From positions 1 through 64,000 of the forward strand of contig QKEL01000008.1 of NCBI GenBank assembly GCA_003252395.1: a DNA stretch of 64,000 bases, given 5' to 3'. The notes beneath the pieces are model-generated. The model saw only the letters and a list, made by a program, of their open reading frames with translations. It ran no database searches and had not been told where the DNA came from. The translations under genes and the position numbers were made by a program. Below, in pieces: positions 25,263 through 33,806 of this stretch. This stretch comes from Spirochaetales bacterium (GTDB lineage Bacteria > Spirochaetota > Spirochaetia > Treponematales > Treponemataceae). Numbering within the stretch: position 1 is the stretch's first letter; every line of letters starts with the position of its first letter.

Positions 25263-25291
25263 ATTATGCCAGAAAAAAGAAAAAATACCAA
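25263..25291 (-). promoter_or_regulatory. Leaderless-type promoter of the DUF5312-like gene
   Basis: On the minus strand TTGGTA (25291-25286), a 17-nt spacer and CATAAT (25268-25263). The -10 ends 8 nt before the ATG, so transcription should begin at or next to the start codon. Confidence 0.55.
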
Positions 25292-25296
25292 CAATA

Positions 25297-25331
25297 AAAA
25301 AAACCGCCTCGCGTGCGCGAGGCGGTTCGTT
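25297..25331 (-). terminator. Intrinsic terminator of tRNA-Glu
   Basis: AACCGCCTCGCG (25302-25313) pairs perfectly with CGCGAGGCGGTT (25316-25327), with an A run on the plus strand giving a U tract. Confidence 0.85.
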
Positions 25332-25332
25332 A

Positions 25333-25404
25333 CGGTCCCTACGGGAATCGAACCCGTCTTTTAAGATTGAGAATCTCATGTCCTAACCGATAGACTAAGG
25401 GACC
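25333..25404 (-). tRNA. tRNA-Glu(CTC)
   Basis: A 72-nt cloverleaf with acceptor GGTCCCT/AGGGACC, anticodon loop TTCTCAA (anticodon CTC) and T arm ACGGG/CCCGT around TTCGATT. The discriminator is G. It lies downstream of tRNA-Gln(CTG) on the same strand. Confidence 0.95.
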
Positions 25405-25405
25405 G

Positions 25406-25475
25406 GTTGAAAAGCGCGACTCTTTGAGTCGAACTTTTCAACGTGGAGTTATAACAGGAATCGCCTTGGCGATTC
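25406..25475. repeat. Two strong hairpins between tRNA-Gln and tRNA-Glu
   Basis: The first (25406-25442) nests GTTGAAAAG/CTTTTCAAC around CGACTC-TTT-GAGTCG. The second (25458-25475) is GAATCGCC-TT-GGCGATTC. Neither is followed by a convincing T run. They may be processing sites for a shared tRNA transcript or structured repeats. Confidence 0.5.
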
Positions 25476-25586
25476 TCACGGCAAACGGCGGTTTCCCCCG
25501 GATCAAAAACCCCGGGCGCCGAAGACCGGATTGTCGTGCCATAAGCAAAAAAACGCTTTCGCGCATCTTCTCGCTTTAGCCTTTCT

Positions 25587-25657
25587 TTCCCCAGGGAGGA
25601 TTCGAACCCCCACAAACAGAACCAGAATCTGTAGTGCTACCATTACACAACCGGGGA
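25587..25657 (-). tRNA. tRNA-Gln(CTG)
   Basis: A 71-nt cloverleaf with acceptor TCCCCGG/CTGGGGA (one G-U pair), anticodon stem ACAGA/TCTGT and loop TTCTGGT (anticodon CTG), and T arm GGGGG/CCTCC around TTCGAAT. The discriminator is A. Confidence 0.93.
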
Positions 25658-25713
25658 GCGATTGCGAGAGTGAAATTATCACAGCCGCTTTTTTTTGTCA
25701 ACGGGGAACGGTT

Positions 25714-26247
25714 TTATTCCCCGTGATATTCAATGAGGGTCCGAACGGGAATCTCGCCCAGCACGGCCTGGTAATTCAGGAACGGCAAACCGACGACGCC
25801 GAAAAAACCGGAGACGGTCGCGCCCCCCTGTTCAAGCACGTTTCGGGCCGCGTTCAACGTTCCGCCGGTGGCGATAAGATCGTCCATTACCAGGATGCGC
25901 TCGCCCGCCTTCACGTCGGCGCGGTGAACCTCGAGTTCGGCCGTGCCGTATTCGAGGTTATACTTGCAACCGTATGTCTGACCGGGCAGCTTGCCCTTCT
26001 TGCGGATAAGGATGAGGGGAATGCCCATGCGCTCGGCGAAGGGAGCGGCGAATACGAAGCCCCGGGATTCTATCGCCGCGATCGCGTCGATATGGGAGTG
26101 CTCGTACATCTCGACCATCCGGTCTATGCATTCCCGAAACGCCGGCGGATTTACGAGAATCCCGGTAATATCGTAGAAAAGGATGCCCGGTTTCGGGAAA
26201 TCCGGTATTTTGCGAATCGCCTGATCCAGGGAAATGTTTGCGTTCAT
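25714..26247 (-). CDS. apt: Adenine phosphoribosyltransferase
   Basis: 177 residues, the usual length. The PRPP-binding signature VMDDLIATGGT is intact and an RKKGKLPG segment forms part of the active site. It salvages adenine to AMP in the cytoplasm. The ATG at 26245-26247 has no Shine-Dalgarno and follows a TAATAT -10 element by 7 nt, so the transcript is predicted to be leaderless. Confidence 0.97.
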   Translation of the reverse strand: MNANISLDQAIRKIPDFPKPGILFYDITGILVNPPAFRECIDRMVEMYEHSHIDAIAAIESRGFVFAAPFAERMGIPLILIRKKGKLPGQTYGCKYNLEYGTAELEVHRADVKAGERILVMDDLIATGGTLNAARNVLEQGGATVSGFFGVVGLPFLNYQAVLGEIPVRTLIEYHGE

Positions 26248-26254
26248 AACACGA

Positions 26255-26284
26255 ATATTAGTATGGATACGGCTGGCGAGTCAA
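26255..26284 (-). promoter_or_regulatory. Leaderless-type promoter of apt
   Basis: On the minus strand TTGACT (26284-26279), an 18-nt spacer and TAATAT (26260-26255). The -10 ends 7 nt before the apt ATG. Confidence 0.65.
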
Positions 26285-26310
26285 CGCGATCGAACGCCCG
26301 ATTACGGTCG

Positions 26311-27336
26311 TTAGGCTCCCCGGGGACGGCCGAATTTGCGAAAACCCTCGACGCGGGCGCTTGCCCCCGTATCAAAGGGGCTGGTAACCCCGTCGGCGAG
26401 ATAACGATAGCCCAGGCCGGCGATCATTGCCCCGTTATCCGTGCATAGTCGCAAGGGGGGAAAGATACATTCCAGGTCCTTTTCCTCGGCGAGCAGGGCG
26501 CGCAACCTCGAGTTCGCCGCGACGCCGCCTCCGGCCACTATCCTGGTCAGTCCCGTATCCCGAGAGGCCTTGAGAAGCCGGGAAAGGAGTATCCGTACCG
26601 CGGTTTCCTGGAAGGCAGCGGAAATATTTTCCGGTGTTCGCTCGAATTCCGGGTTCCAAAACTGGTCAATCTGGTTTATGGCGGCGGTTTTCAGGCCCGA
26701 ATAGGACACGTCGTATTCATGGCCGCCCTTATAGAGGTTCGGCAGGGGAAACCGCGCGGACCGGGGGTCCCCGGATTTGGCGAGCTTATCGATCGCCACG
26801 CCGCCGGGATAACCGAAACCGTAAAACTTGGCGACCTTGTCGAAGGCCTCTCCTACCGCGTCGTCCACGGTCGTGCCGAGGACCTCGATATCGGCGTAGC
26901 CGGAAACTTTGCAAATGATGGAATGGCCGCCAGAGACCAAAAGCCCCAGGTAGGGATACTCGATATCCCGATCCAAATGAGCGGCGTACAGATGGCCGAG
27001 CATGTGATTAACGGCGATAAAGGGTTTATCGAGGGACCAGGCTAAGGTTTTCCCGAACGTCAGGCCAACCAATAGGGAGCCCATGAGGCCTGGCCGATTG
27101 GTGGCCGCGATACCGTCAATGTCTTCCAGGGAGAGCTTGGCCTCGTCCAGGGCCTGCTTAACCACAGGAAGGATCCATTCGGTGTGTTTCCGGCTCGCGA
27201 TTTCCGGCACGACGCCGTTATACGTCGCGTGAAACGGAATCTGGGTAGCGACTACGTTGCTTATAATCGTGCGGCCGTCTTCAACGATTGCCGCGGCGGT
27301 TTCGTCGCAGGAACTTTCGATTCCCAGGATTCTCAT
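26311..27336 (-). CDS. tsaD: tRNA N6-adenosine threonylcarbamoyltransferase
   Basis: 341 residues. The metal-binding HMLGHLYAAH segment (two His), the N-terminal GIESSCDETAAA and the C-terminal CTDNGAMIAGLG are intact. With TsaB and TsaE it makes t6A37 in ANN-decoding tRNAs. The start overlaps the stop of the upstream deacetylase-fold gene by 4 nt, so they form one transcript. Confidence 0.97.
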   Translation of the reverse strand: MRILGIESSCDETAAAIVEDGRTIISNVVATQIPFHATYNGVVPEIASRKHTEWILPVVKQALDEAKLSLEDIDGIAATNRPGLMGSLLVGLTFGKTLAWSLDKPFIAVNHMLGHLYAAHLDRDIEYPYLGLLVSGGHSIICKVSGYADIEVLGTTVDDAVGEAFDKVAKFYGFGYPGGVAIDKLAKSGDPRSARFPLPNLYKGGHEYDVSYSGLKTAAINQIDQFWNPEFERTPENISAAFQETAVRILLSRLLKASRDTGLTRIVAGGGVAANSRLRALLAEEKDLECIFPPLRLCTDNGAMIAGLGYRYLADGVTSPFDTGASARVEGFRKFGRPRGA

Positions 27337-28448
27337 CGATTTTCCTCGTCATGGACCGCGATATTCGCGATTGTGGAAAGCGAAAAGCCCTGGCTGACGA
27401 GCTCGGGATACATATCCGCCAAAATTTCGGCCAGGTCGCTCGACCAAATATGGCCGATCATGATGGCCGCCCCCTTTCGCTCGGCGATCTTGAGGCCGCT
27501 GCCTACCGCGTCTATGATGCTTTCCCGTTCCTGTATATTGTCCAAAAACACCGCTCGCTCCCATATGTACATGTTTCGTTCCTTGGCGACCGCGGGGGCC
27601 GCGGTATTTGCGATCGTTCGGGAGTCCAGGAAATAAATGCCCCGCTCCCGAGCCACGTCCAATACCGCGCCCATGGCGACGGGATCGGAAGTGATCAGCG
27701 ATCCTTCATGATTGTTAAGACCCTTTACCGGCCCTACCTCATCGAGATTTTTCCGCACTATCGCGCGAATTTCATCCCCGTTCATGCCCTGACGTATGGC
27801 GCCAGGACCGGGATCATATGAGAGATTTACCGCCTGCATCGGTTGATGCAGGATTACTTCCTTGCCCGCGGCGCGCGCTCTTTCGGCCGCACTCCGAGAA
27901 TACTCCAATCCCGGCAAAACGGCAATAGTGACGGGAAACGGCAGGCGAAGGAAGGGTTCCAGCTGCCTGAGGTTATGGCCGGCGTCGTCGAATACGAAGA
28001 CGAGCGTTCCCTTCCGTTTGGGCGGCACGGGCTTTTCGGGAACCGGTTCTGACCGCCCGGAGGCGACGGAAACCGGCGTGCCGGATGAGGGCTTCTCTGG
28101 GGTAACCGCTATCGCGTTTTGGGGCTTTTCCTGCCGTTCGACCGGCCGGGACCCGTTTGAGGGCGGAGAAACGGCCGGAGGGCCCTGCTCAGGGGCGGGT
28201 TTTTCCGCGGGAGAAAGGCTTTGCGCCGGGACGCGGGCGGCCGGGGCCGGGGCCGGAGCTTCCACTTCGGGAACCGGCGTCTTTTCGATTAGCCGTGCGG
28301 CGGCATTCGGTTTGAGGAGCCCGGCCTTTGCCGCGAACAAAACGAGCGAGACGAAAAAAACGACGGCCAAAAGCGCGAGACGGTATTTAAACTCCCGTGC
28401 CTGCCGTCGTTTTTTCGCGGTTGTGCCGCGAGTCTTTTTTCCAGTCAT
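27333..28448 (-). CDS. Divergent polysaccharide deacetylase (DUF610 type), membrane anchored
   Basis: 371 residues from the ATG at 28446-28448. A basic N-terminus and one membrane segment (about 23-43) are followed by a long Pro/Ala-rich linker (about 50-155) and then the divergent NodB-like domain with VFVFDDAG, HQPMQ, LNNHEGS and FLDSRT segments. The linker suggests the domain is held away from the inner membrane, perhaps reaching the peptidoglycan. Enzyme activity of this subfamily is not established. A TTG three codons upstream is possible, but the promoter spacing (-10 ending 8 nt before the ATG) favours 28448. It is coupled to tsaD. Confidence 0.88.
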   Translation of the reverse strand: MTGKKTRGTTAKKRRQAREFKYRLALLAVVFFVSLVLFAAKAGLLKPNAAARLIEKTPVPEVEAPAPAPAARVPAQSLSPAEKPAPEQGPPAVSPPSNGSRPVERQEKPQNAIAVTPEKPSSGTPVSVASGRSEPVPEKPVPPKRKGTLVFVFDDAGHNLRQLEPFLRLPFPVTIAVLPGLEYSRSAAERARAAGKEVILHQPMQAVNLSYDPGPGAIRQGMNGDEIRAIVRKNLDEVGPVKGLNNHEGSLITSDPVAMGAVLDVARERGIYFLDSRTIANTAAPAVAKERNMYIWERAVFLDNIQERESIIDAVGSGLKIAERKGAAIMIGHIWSSDLAEILADMYPELVSQGFSLSTIANIAVHDEENR

Positions 28449-28456
28449 CGCCCGCA

Positions 28457-28485
28457 AGAATAAAGACCTGCGGCCGCTATGTCAA
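28457..28485 (-). promoter_or_regulatory. Leaderless-type promoter of the deacetylase-tsaD operon
   Basis: On the minus strand a consensus TTGACA (28485-28480), a 17-nt spacer and TATTCT (28462-28457). The -10 ends 8 nt before the ATG and there is no Shine-Dalgarno. Confidence 0.65.
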
Positions 28486-28496
28486 CTCCGTCAAAC

Positions 28497-29324
28497 TTAA
28501 CCGTACATAATCTCGCGGAGCTCTTCGGAACGGACCTGCAGCTTTCTGAGAGCCCGGAGTTCCACCTGCCGCACGGTTTCGGCGGAAACGCCGTACATGG
28601 CCCCGATATGCTTCAGGGTATAGGTCTTGCCGGTGTCTTCCAGATTATACCGCTTCAGCATGATATCGCGCTCTGATTCCTTCAATTCCGAAAGGGCGTC
28701 CAGCATGCATTCCCGGGAATACCGCTTCATGAAGATGTCCTCGGGATTCCAGGTTGTATCGGCGATAAGATCCTTAAGCGAAGCCGATTCCTCCTCGTCG
28801 AGTTGGAGGTCCAAGCTGGTTACGGTACCGGAGCTGAACATTATATCGGAAATGTCCTGAACCGGGAGATTCATTTCTTTCGCGATCTCCTCCCTGCTGG
28901 GATTTCGAGAAAGGCGCTGAAAGAGTTCGGCGGAAACCCGTCGTACCCGGGCGGCCAGTTCCTCCTTCCGAAAGGGAAGACGGATCATGCGGCGCTTATT
29001 GGCGATAGCCCGGGTAATGGATTGCTGGATCCACCAACAGGCGTAGGTTGAAAAACGAACATTGTATGAAAATTCATACTTCTGGGCTGCTGTGATAAGG
29101 CCTAGGTTTCCTTCCTGGATAATATCGAGGAGCGGAAAGTCCGAAGCGGCGTATTTACGAGCAACGGTGACCACAAGTCGAAGATTTGATTCGATTAGTT
29201 TCTTTTGCGCTGCGAGATCACCCTTTTGAATGCGCTGCGAAAGCTCAATTTCCTCTTCGAACGTGAGCAACGGATACTTACGAATTTCTTTGAGATAGTC
29301 ACTTATTGAATCTTGGTTGTACAT
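28497..29324 (-). CDS. Sigma-70 family RNA polymerase sigma factor, RpoS/SigA-like
   Basis: 275 residues from the ATG at 29322-29324; the frame is open further up but the extra residues are not family-like. Region 1.2 (DSISDYLKEI), region 2 (EGNLGLITAAQKYEFS, FSTYACWWIQQSITRAI), region 3 and region 4.2 (VSAETVRQVELRALRKL) are complete, with no region 1.1. Its size fits an RpoS-like or minor group-2 sigma rather than the large vegetative RpoD. The AT-rich upstream region carries two copies of GTGTATACTTT 33 bp apart. Confidence 0.93.
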   Translation of the reverse strand: MYNQDSISDYLKEIRKYPLLTFEEEIELSQRIQKGDLAAQKKLIESNLRLVVTVARKYAASDFPLLDIIQEGNLGLITAAQKYEFSYNVRFSTYACWWIQQSITRAIANKRRMIRLPFRKEELAARVRRVSAELFQRLSRNPSREEIAKEMNLPVQDISDIMFSSGTVTSLDLQLDEEESASLKDLIADTTWNPEDIFMKRYSRECMLDALSELKESERDIMLKRYNLEDTGKTYTLKHIGAMYGVSAETVRQVELRALRKLQVRSEELREIMYG

Positions 29325-29442
29325 AGTGCCCCCGCCAATACCAAGCAAGAACCATGCCAACCACAAATATACAGAATAAGACTTTACAATTCTATATAAA
29401 GTAACACTCTTTTAAAAAGGGCTTAAGAATCTTTACTGATAA

Positions 29443-29486
29443 GTGTATACTTTTTTATATATCCAATCTCTCCACGTGTATACTTT
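29443..29486. promoter_or_regulatory. Two GTGTATACTTT direct repeats upstream of the sigma gene
   Basis: GTGTATACTTT occurs at 29443-29453 and 29476-29486, with centres 33 bp (about three helical turns) apart and a palindromic GTATAC core. Same-face spacing suggests a protein-binding pair controlling the sigma factor. No cognate regulator is identified. Confidence 0.4.
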
Positions 29487-29520
29487 ATCGCAAAATCGCC
29501 AAAAAAACAGGAAAAAATGA

Positions 29521-29558
29521 AAAAAAGGGCTATCAGACAATGTCTGATAGCCTTTTTT
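29521..29558. terminator. Terminator after the M20 peptidase gene
   Basis: GGCTATCAGACA (29528-29539) and TGTCTGATAGCC (29541-29552) form a long perfect stem flanked by A and T runs on both sides. It ends the galE-M20 transcript on the minus strand and also insulates the sigma-factor region. Confidence 0.85.
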
Positions 29559-29604
29559 GTAAAAATTTACATATGAATAATTGGTAAAAAATGCGTGAAG
29601 TACG

Positions 29605-30849
29605 TTAAGAGCGCGCGCTTATTCCCGTACCCAGCATGAGGGCGGCCATCACGGAAGCGTCGCCGATTAAATTATCGAGTACGCAATATTCATTGGGCTG
29701 ATGGGCGGTTTCGTCCATCTTGCTCCATACGACGGCGTCGAACCCCGCGTTCCGCAGATAGGCTCCGACCGTGCCGCCGCCGATGCCGATGGGCCGGTAG
29801 TCCACGCCGTATACGGTTTTTATCGAAGCGCCCAGGGCCTTGACCACCGGGGCATCCATCGGGGTGGGCCGGGATTCCACCGCCTGTTCTTCGGTCCAGC
29901 GGATGGTTACGCCGTGCTTGGACTCGACTTCCCGCGCGATCCGCTCGACTTCCTTTCGCACCGTCGCGAGGGGATAGGTCGGAAGGATGCGGCAGTCCAT
30001 GCACAGTACGTCCTCGCCGGGTATGGTATTGATGTTCGGCACGTTTGCCTCTTTTTTCGTCGGCTGGAAGGTAGACCGGTTTGGCTCGAAAAGATCGTTC
30101 CGCTCGCCGAAGAATTGTTCCAGGCCGTTTAGGCGCACGGCCAGGTCGCAGGCCGCGAGGTGCGCGTTCGCGCCCTGATCGGGCCGGGAGCCGTGCGTTT
30201 GCTTACCCTTGGTCTGGAAGCGGAGCCAGAGCAGGTTTTTCTCGGCAATCTCGATCGTCGACCCCTGATCGTCGCCGCCGTCGGGTATCACGATGATATC
30301 GTCCTTGCGGAAGAGATTATGGGCCTTTAAAAGATACTGGATGCCGTAGGCGGAACCCACTTCCTCGTCGGCGACGTACAGCAGCTTCACGGTATACGCG
30401 GGAGTGATGCCGTTCGCCAAAAACGCGAGACCCGCGAAAACGGACCCGACGAGGCCTTGCTGGTTGTCTTCCACGCCGCGGCCGTACACCCGGCCGTCCT
30501 TCTCCACCACCTTCCAGGGATCGGTTTCCCACTTGGCAAGCTCGCCCGGGGGCACTACGTCCATATGGGTCATGATCCAGACCGAGCGGGAATCGTCCGC
30601 GCCCGGCAGGGTAACGACGAGATTGGGGCGAATGCCCGAGGGAACGCGGGAATCGGGCGCGTCAAACCGCTCGAAATTCGTGAAGCCCTTGGCGCGGAGC
30701 CATTCGGTCAGGGCCTCGCATTTTTTTAGTTCCCCTTCCCCGCCGGACTCGGGAGCCATGGCGGGTATCGAGGTAAGGAGGGTCTCAAGCGCAACCATTT
30801 CCGGTTTCTGCGCCTTGAGCCAATCGCGGACGATATCGAGTTCTTTCAT
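29605..30849 (-). CDS. M20-family metallopeptidase/deacylase
   Basis: 414 residues. Metal-binding motifs are clear: THMDVVPPGE, GVEDNQQG, ADEEVGS and the C-terminal ETAHQPNEY. A lid/dimerisation domain is inserted between them (about 185-310). Related enzymes remove N-acyl groups or hydrolyse dipeptides (ArgE/DapE, PepV, carboxypeptidase G2). The substrate cannot be read off the sequence. It overlaps galE by 4 nt and is the last gene of that transcript. Confidence 0.88.
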   Translation of the reverse strand: MKELDIVRDWLKAQKPEMVALETLLTSIPAMAPESGGEGELKKCEALTEWLRAKGFTNFERFDAPDSRVPSGIRPNLVVTLPGADDSRSVWIMTHMDVVPPGELAKWETDPWKVVEKDGRVYGRGVEDNQQGLVGSVFAGLAFLANGITPAYTVKLLYVADEEVGSAYGIQYLLKAHNLFRKDDIIVIPDGGDDQGSTIEIAEKNLLWLRFQTKGKQTHGSRPDQGANAHLAACDLAVRLNGLEQFFGERNDLFEPNRSTFQPTKKEANVPNINTIPGEDVLCMDCRILPTYPLATVRKEVERIAREVESKHGVTIRWTEEQAVESRPTPMDAPVVKALGASIKTVYGVDYRPIGIGGGTVGAYLRNAGFDAVVWSKMDETAHQPNEYCVLDNLIGDASVMAALMLGTGISARS

Positions 30850-31835
30850 TTCTTTTCTCCGGGGGCCTTGTATTTCTGGTAGACTTTCCAGGTGGAAGCC
30901 ACGAGGGTTTCCACGTCGGAATATTTCGGGGCCCAGCCGATGGTTTCGCGGGCGAGGGCGCTGGTTGCGTACAGGGCGGAAGCGTCGCCGCTTCGGCGTC
31001 CGACGTAGGCGGCGGGAATTTCCTTTCCCGTTATCTTTCGGGCGACTTCCACCATTTCGGTGACGGTTACGCCTTTTTCGCTTCCGAGATTCACCGTGAG
31101 GCTCCGGTCGTTCTTCGCGATATAGGCGAGGGCGTTTACGTGGGCCTGCGCGAGGTCGGCGACGTGGACGTAGTCCCGGACGCAGGTTCCGTCGCGGGTA
31201 TCGTAGTCCTGGCCGAAAATCTGAAGTTCCTTTCTCCAGCCCGAAGCCACTTCCATGACGATTGGCAGGAGATTCTGGGGGTTGCGCTCAAGGCCGTCGA
31301 TGCGGCCGTCCACGTCGTAGCCCGCGGCGTTGAAATACCGGAGCGCGGCGTACCGGACGCCCTTGAGCCGGTCGTACCAGGCGAGAAAGCGCTCTATTTC
31401 GAGCTTCGTGAAGCCGTAATAGCTTTCGGGATCGGTGGGATGCCTTTCGTCGATGGGCACGTATTGGGGCGAGCCGAAGACCGCGGCCGAGGAGGAAAAG
31501 ACCACGTTTTTACAGCCGTGCGCGCACGCCGCGTTGAGCATGTTCAGGGTCCCGGAGATGTTGTTTACCGAGTATTTTTCCGGTTCCGCCATGGATTCGC
31601 CGACGGCCTTGTACGCGGCGAGATGCACGCAGCCGTCAAAGCCGCGGGCAAAGGCGGCGTTTACGTCGTCGGCGTGGCGTATGTCGCCCGCGATGAATTT
31701 CGCCTCGGGGAAAAGGTTCCCCAGCTGCCCGGAACCGAGATTGTCGAATACGGTCACGTCGTGTCCCGCGGCCAGCATGGCCTTTACCACATGGCTGCCG
31801 ATATAGCCGGCGCCGCCAAGAACGAGTACTTTCAT
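30846..31835 (-). CDS. galE: UDP-glucose 4-epimerase
   Basis: 329 residues from the ATG at 31833-31835, which overlaps the upstream ABC-F stop as ATGA. An extended SDR: NAD-binding GGAGYIGSH at the start, Ser in SSSAAVFG and the catalytic YxxxK pair (SYYGFTK). It interconverts UDP-glucose and UDP-galactose for surface glycans. A longer frame to 31871 adds non-family residues. Confidence 0.93.
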   Translation of the reverse strand: MKVLVLGGAGYIGSHVVKAMLAAGHDVTVFDNLGSGQLGNLFPEAKFIAGDIRHADDVNAAFARGFDGCVHLAAYKAVGESMAEPEKYSVNNISGTLNMLNAACAHGCKNVVFSSSAAVFGSPQYVPIDERHPTDPESYYGFTKLEIERFLAWYDRLKGVRYAALRYFNAAGYDVDGRIDGLERNPQNLLPIVMEVASGWRKELQIFGQDYDTRDGTCVRDYVHVADLAQAHVNALAYIAKNDRSLTVNLGSEKGVTVTEMVEVARKITGKEIPAAYVGRRSGDASALYATSALARETIGWAPKYSDVETLVASTWKVYQKYKAPGEKK

Positions 31836-33805
31836 GGATATTCCTCCAGTTGCAACGAGATGGTTTCCCACTGTTCCGAAAGACCGCGGATCAGTCCCTC
31901 GAGATCGTGGATTTGGGCTTGCACGCCCCGGCTCTTTGCCGCGTCCGAATAGACGGCGGGATCGGCAAGGGCTTCGTGCAGGGCCTTTAGGCCCGATTCG
32001 GCCCGGTCGATTTCTTCCAAAAGGCGCGCTTCCTCGCGCTCCAATTTTCTGCGTTCCGCCTTTATCCGCTTTTCTTCTTCGTAGGTCAGGGCGCGCTCCG
32101 CCGGCCCGTTTTCCGTCGACGAAACGCCTTTCGCCGTTTTGCCGGCGATTTCGGGTTCCGCGGGGGCCGAGGCGGCTTCGCGTTCGATGCGCTCCATATA
32201 ATACCGATAATCGCCGGGAAAGTTACGGAAACGGGAAGCGACGCCACCGCCGGGCGCGGTGAGTTCGACGACCCGGGTGGCGAGCCCTTCGATGAAGCCC
32301 CGGTCGTGGGAGACGAAAATGACCGTGCCCCCAAAGGACGAGAGGGCCTCGAGCAGAACGTCCTTCGAATGCAGGTCGAGGTGGTTGGTGGGCTCGTCGA
32401 GAATGAGGAGGTTAATGGGCTTCAAAAGAAGCCTCAACAGGGCGAGCCGGCTTTTTTCCCCTCCGGAAAGCACGTTGATGGGCTTGAAAATATCGTCGCC
32501 CCGGAAGAGGAAGGCGGCGAGCATGTCCCGAAGCTTCGGAATGAGGTCGTTGGGCGCCTCCGACTCCAAGAGGTCTAAAATGCGCTCCGAACCGGTTAGG
32601 AGCTCGGCGTTGTCTTGGGAAAAGTAGCCGGGAAGAACGCCAGCGCCCAGGGTGATGGTGCCGGCCGAGGCGGCGTCTTCGCCGGCGAGCATGCGGAGAA
32701 GGGTCGACTTTCCCGCCCCGTTCCGCCCGACCACCACGAGGCGTTCCCCCTTTTCCAGCACGAGGTCCAGGTTCTCGATAACGGCGCGCTGGCCGTATTT
32801 TTTGGTAAGGCCGGCGGTCGTGATAACCAGGCGCCCGGTATGGGGCGCGGGCGGGAAGCGAAAATGGATCTTCTTGAGGCTTTCCGGTATCTCTATGCGT
32901 TCCAGTTTTTCCAGGCGCTTAATGCGGTCCTGGACCATAGCCGCCTTGGAGGCGTTGTAACGGAAACGGCGGATAAAGTCCTCGGTCTTGGCGATTTCGT
33001 CCTGCTGTTCCTCAAAGCGCTTGATCAGCGACTCGAGCTCCACCGCGCGCACCCGTTCGTAATTCGTGTAGGTTCCCGCGTACCGGGTAATGGAACCGCC
33101 GAAGAGCTCGTACACCTCGTTTATCGTGACGTCCAGGAAATACCGGTCGTGGCTGACGATGAGAAAGCCCCCCGCGAAATCCCTGAGCCAGTTTTCAAGC
33201 CAGGAACGGGCCTCGATATCGAGATAGTTCGTGGGTTCGTCCAAGAGGAGGATATCGGGTTTTTCGAGGAGAATTTTCGCCAGGGCGACGCGCATCTGCC
33301 ATCCCCCGGAAAATTCCCCGACGGGACGGGTAAAGTCGGCCTTTTCGAACCCGAGACCGAGAAGGGTTTGCTCCGCGAGGGCCGCGCGACGGTGCCACCC
33401 CGACTCTTCGAGCGCGGTCTGCGTCTCGTGGTGCTCTTCCACCAGGCGGACCGTTTTTGGGTCGTCGCCAGAGGTCTTCGCAAGTTCGTCGCCCAGGGCC
33501 TCGAGACGATCGGACAATTCCCGCCCGCGAAAGAAGGCGGTGTCGATTTCGTCCATGAGGGTTCGCCCGGAGTGGACGATGCCCGATTGGGGAAGGTACG
33601 AGACCCTGGTTCCTTTTTGAATGGCCCGTTCGCCCCCGTCGGGCTGCACGGTTCCCGCGAGCACCTTCATCAGGGTGGATTTTCCCGAGCCGTTCGCGCC
33701 GGCGAGGGCGGCCTTCGTGCCGGAAGCGAGATTCAATGAGACGGAATCGAGGATGTCCCGGTTTCCGAAGGCCAGTGAGACGCGTGAAAACTGTACGAAG
33801 GCCAT
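31832..33805 (-). CDS. ABC-F family ATPase
   Basis: 657 residues with two ABC cassettes and no membrane segment. Walker A motifs GANGSGKST (near 35) and GRNGAGKST (near 360), signature FSGGW and LSGGEKSR, and the typical linker region between them (about 240-300) are seen. A charged C-terminal coiled coil (about 560-657) resembles the YdiF/Uup group. ABC-F proteins bind the ribosomal E site and relieve stalling or antibiotic block. It lies 1 nt after the SH3 lipoprotein gene. Confidence 0.93.
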   Translation of the reverse strand: MAFVQFSRVSLAFGNRDILDSVSLNLASGTKAALAGANGSGKSTLMKVLAGTVQPDGGERAIQKGTRVSYLPQSGIVHSGRTLMDEIDTAFFRGRELSDRLEALGDELAKTSGDDPKTVRLVEEHHETQTALEESGWHRRAALAEQTLLGLGFEKADFTRPVGEFSGGWQMRVALAKILLEKPDILLLDEPTNYLDIEARSWLENWLRDFAGGFLIVSHDRYFLDVTINEVYELFGGSITRYAGTYTNYERVRAVELESLIKRFEEQQDEIAKTEDFIRRFRYNASKAAMVQDRIKRLEKLERIEIPESLKKIHFRFPPAPHTGRLVITTAGLTKKYGQRAVIENLDLVLEKGERLVVVGRNGAGKSTLLRMLAGEDAASAGTITLGAGVLPGYFSQDNAELLTGSERILDLLESEAPNDLIPKLRDMLAAFLFRGDDIFKPINVLSGGEKSRLALLRLLLKPINLLILDEPTNHLDLHSKDVLLEALSSFGGTVIFVSHDRGFIEGLATRVVELTAPGGGVASRFRNFPGDYRYYMERIEREAASAPAEPEIAGKTAKGVSSTENGPAERALTYEEEKRIKAERRKLEREEARLLEEIDRAESGLKALHEALADPAVYSDAAKSRGVQAQIHDLEGLIRGLSEQWETISLQLEEYP

Positions 33806-33806
33806 G

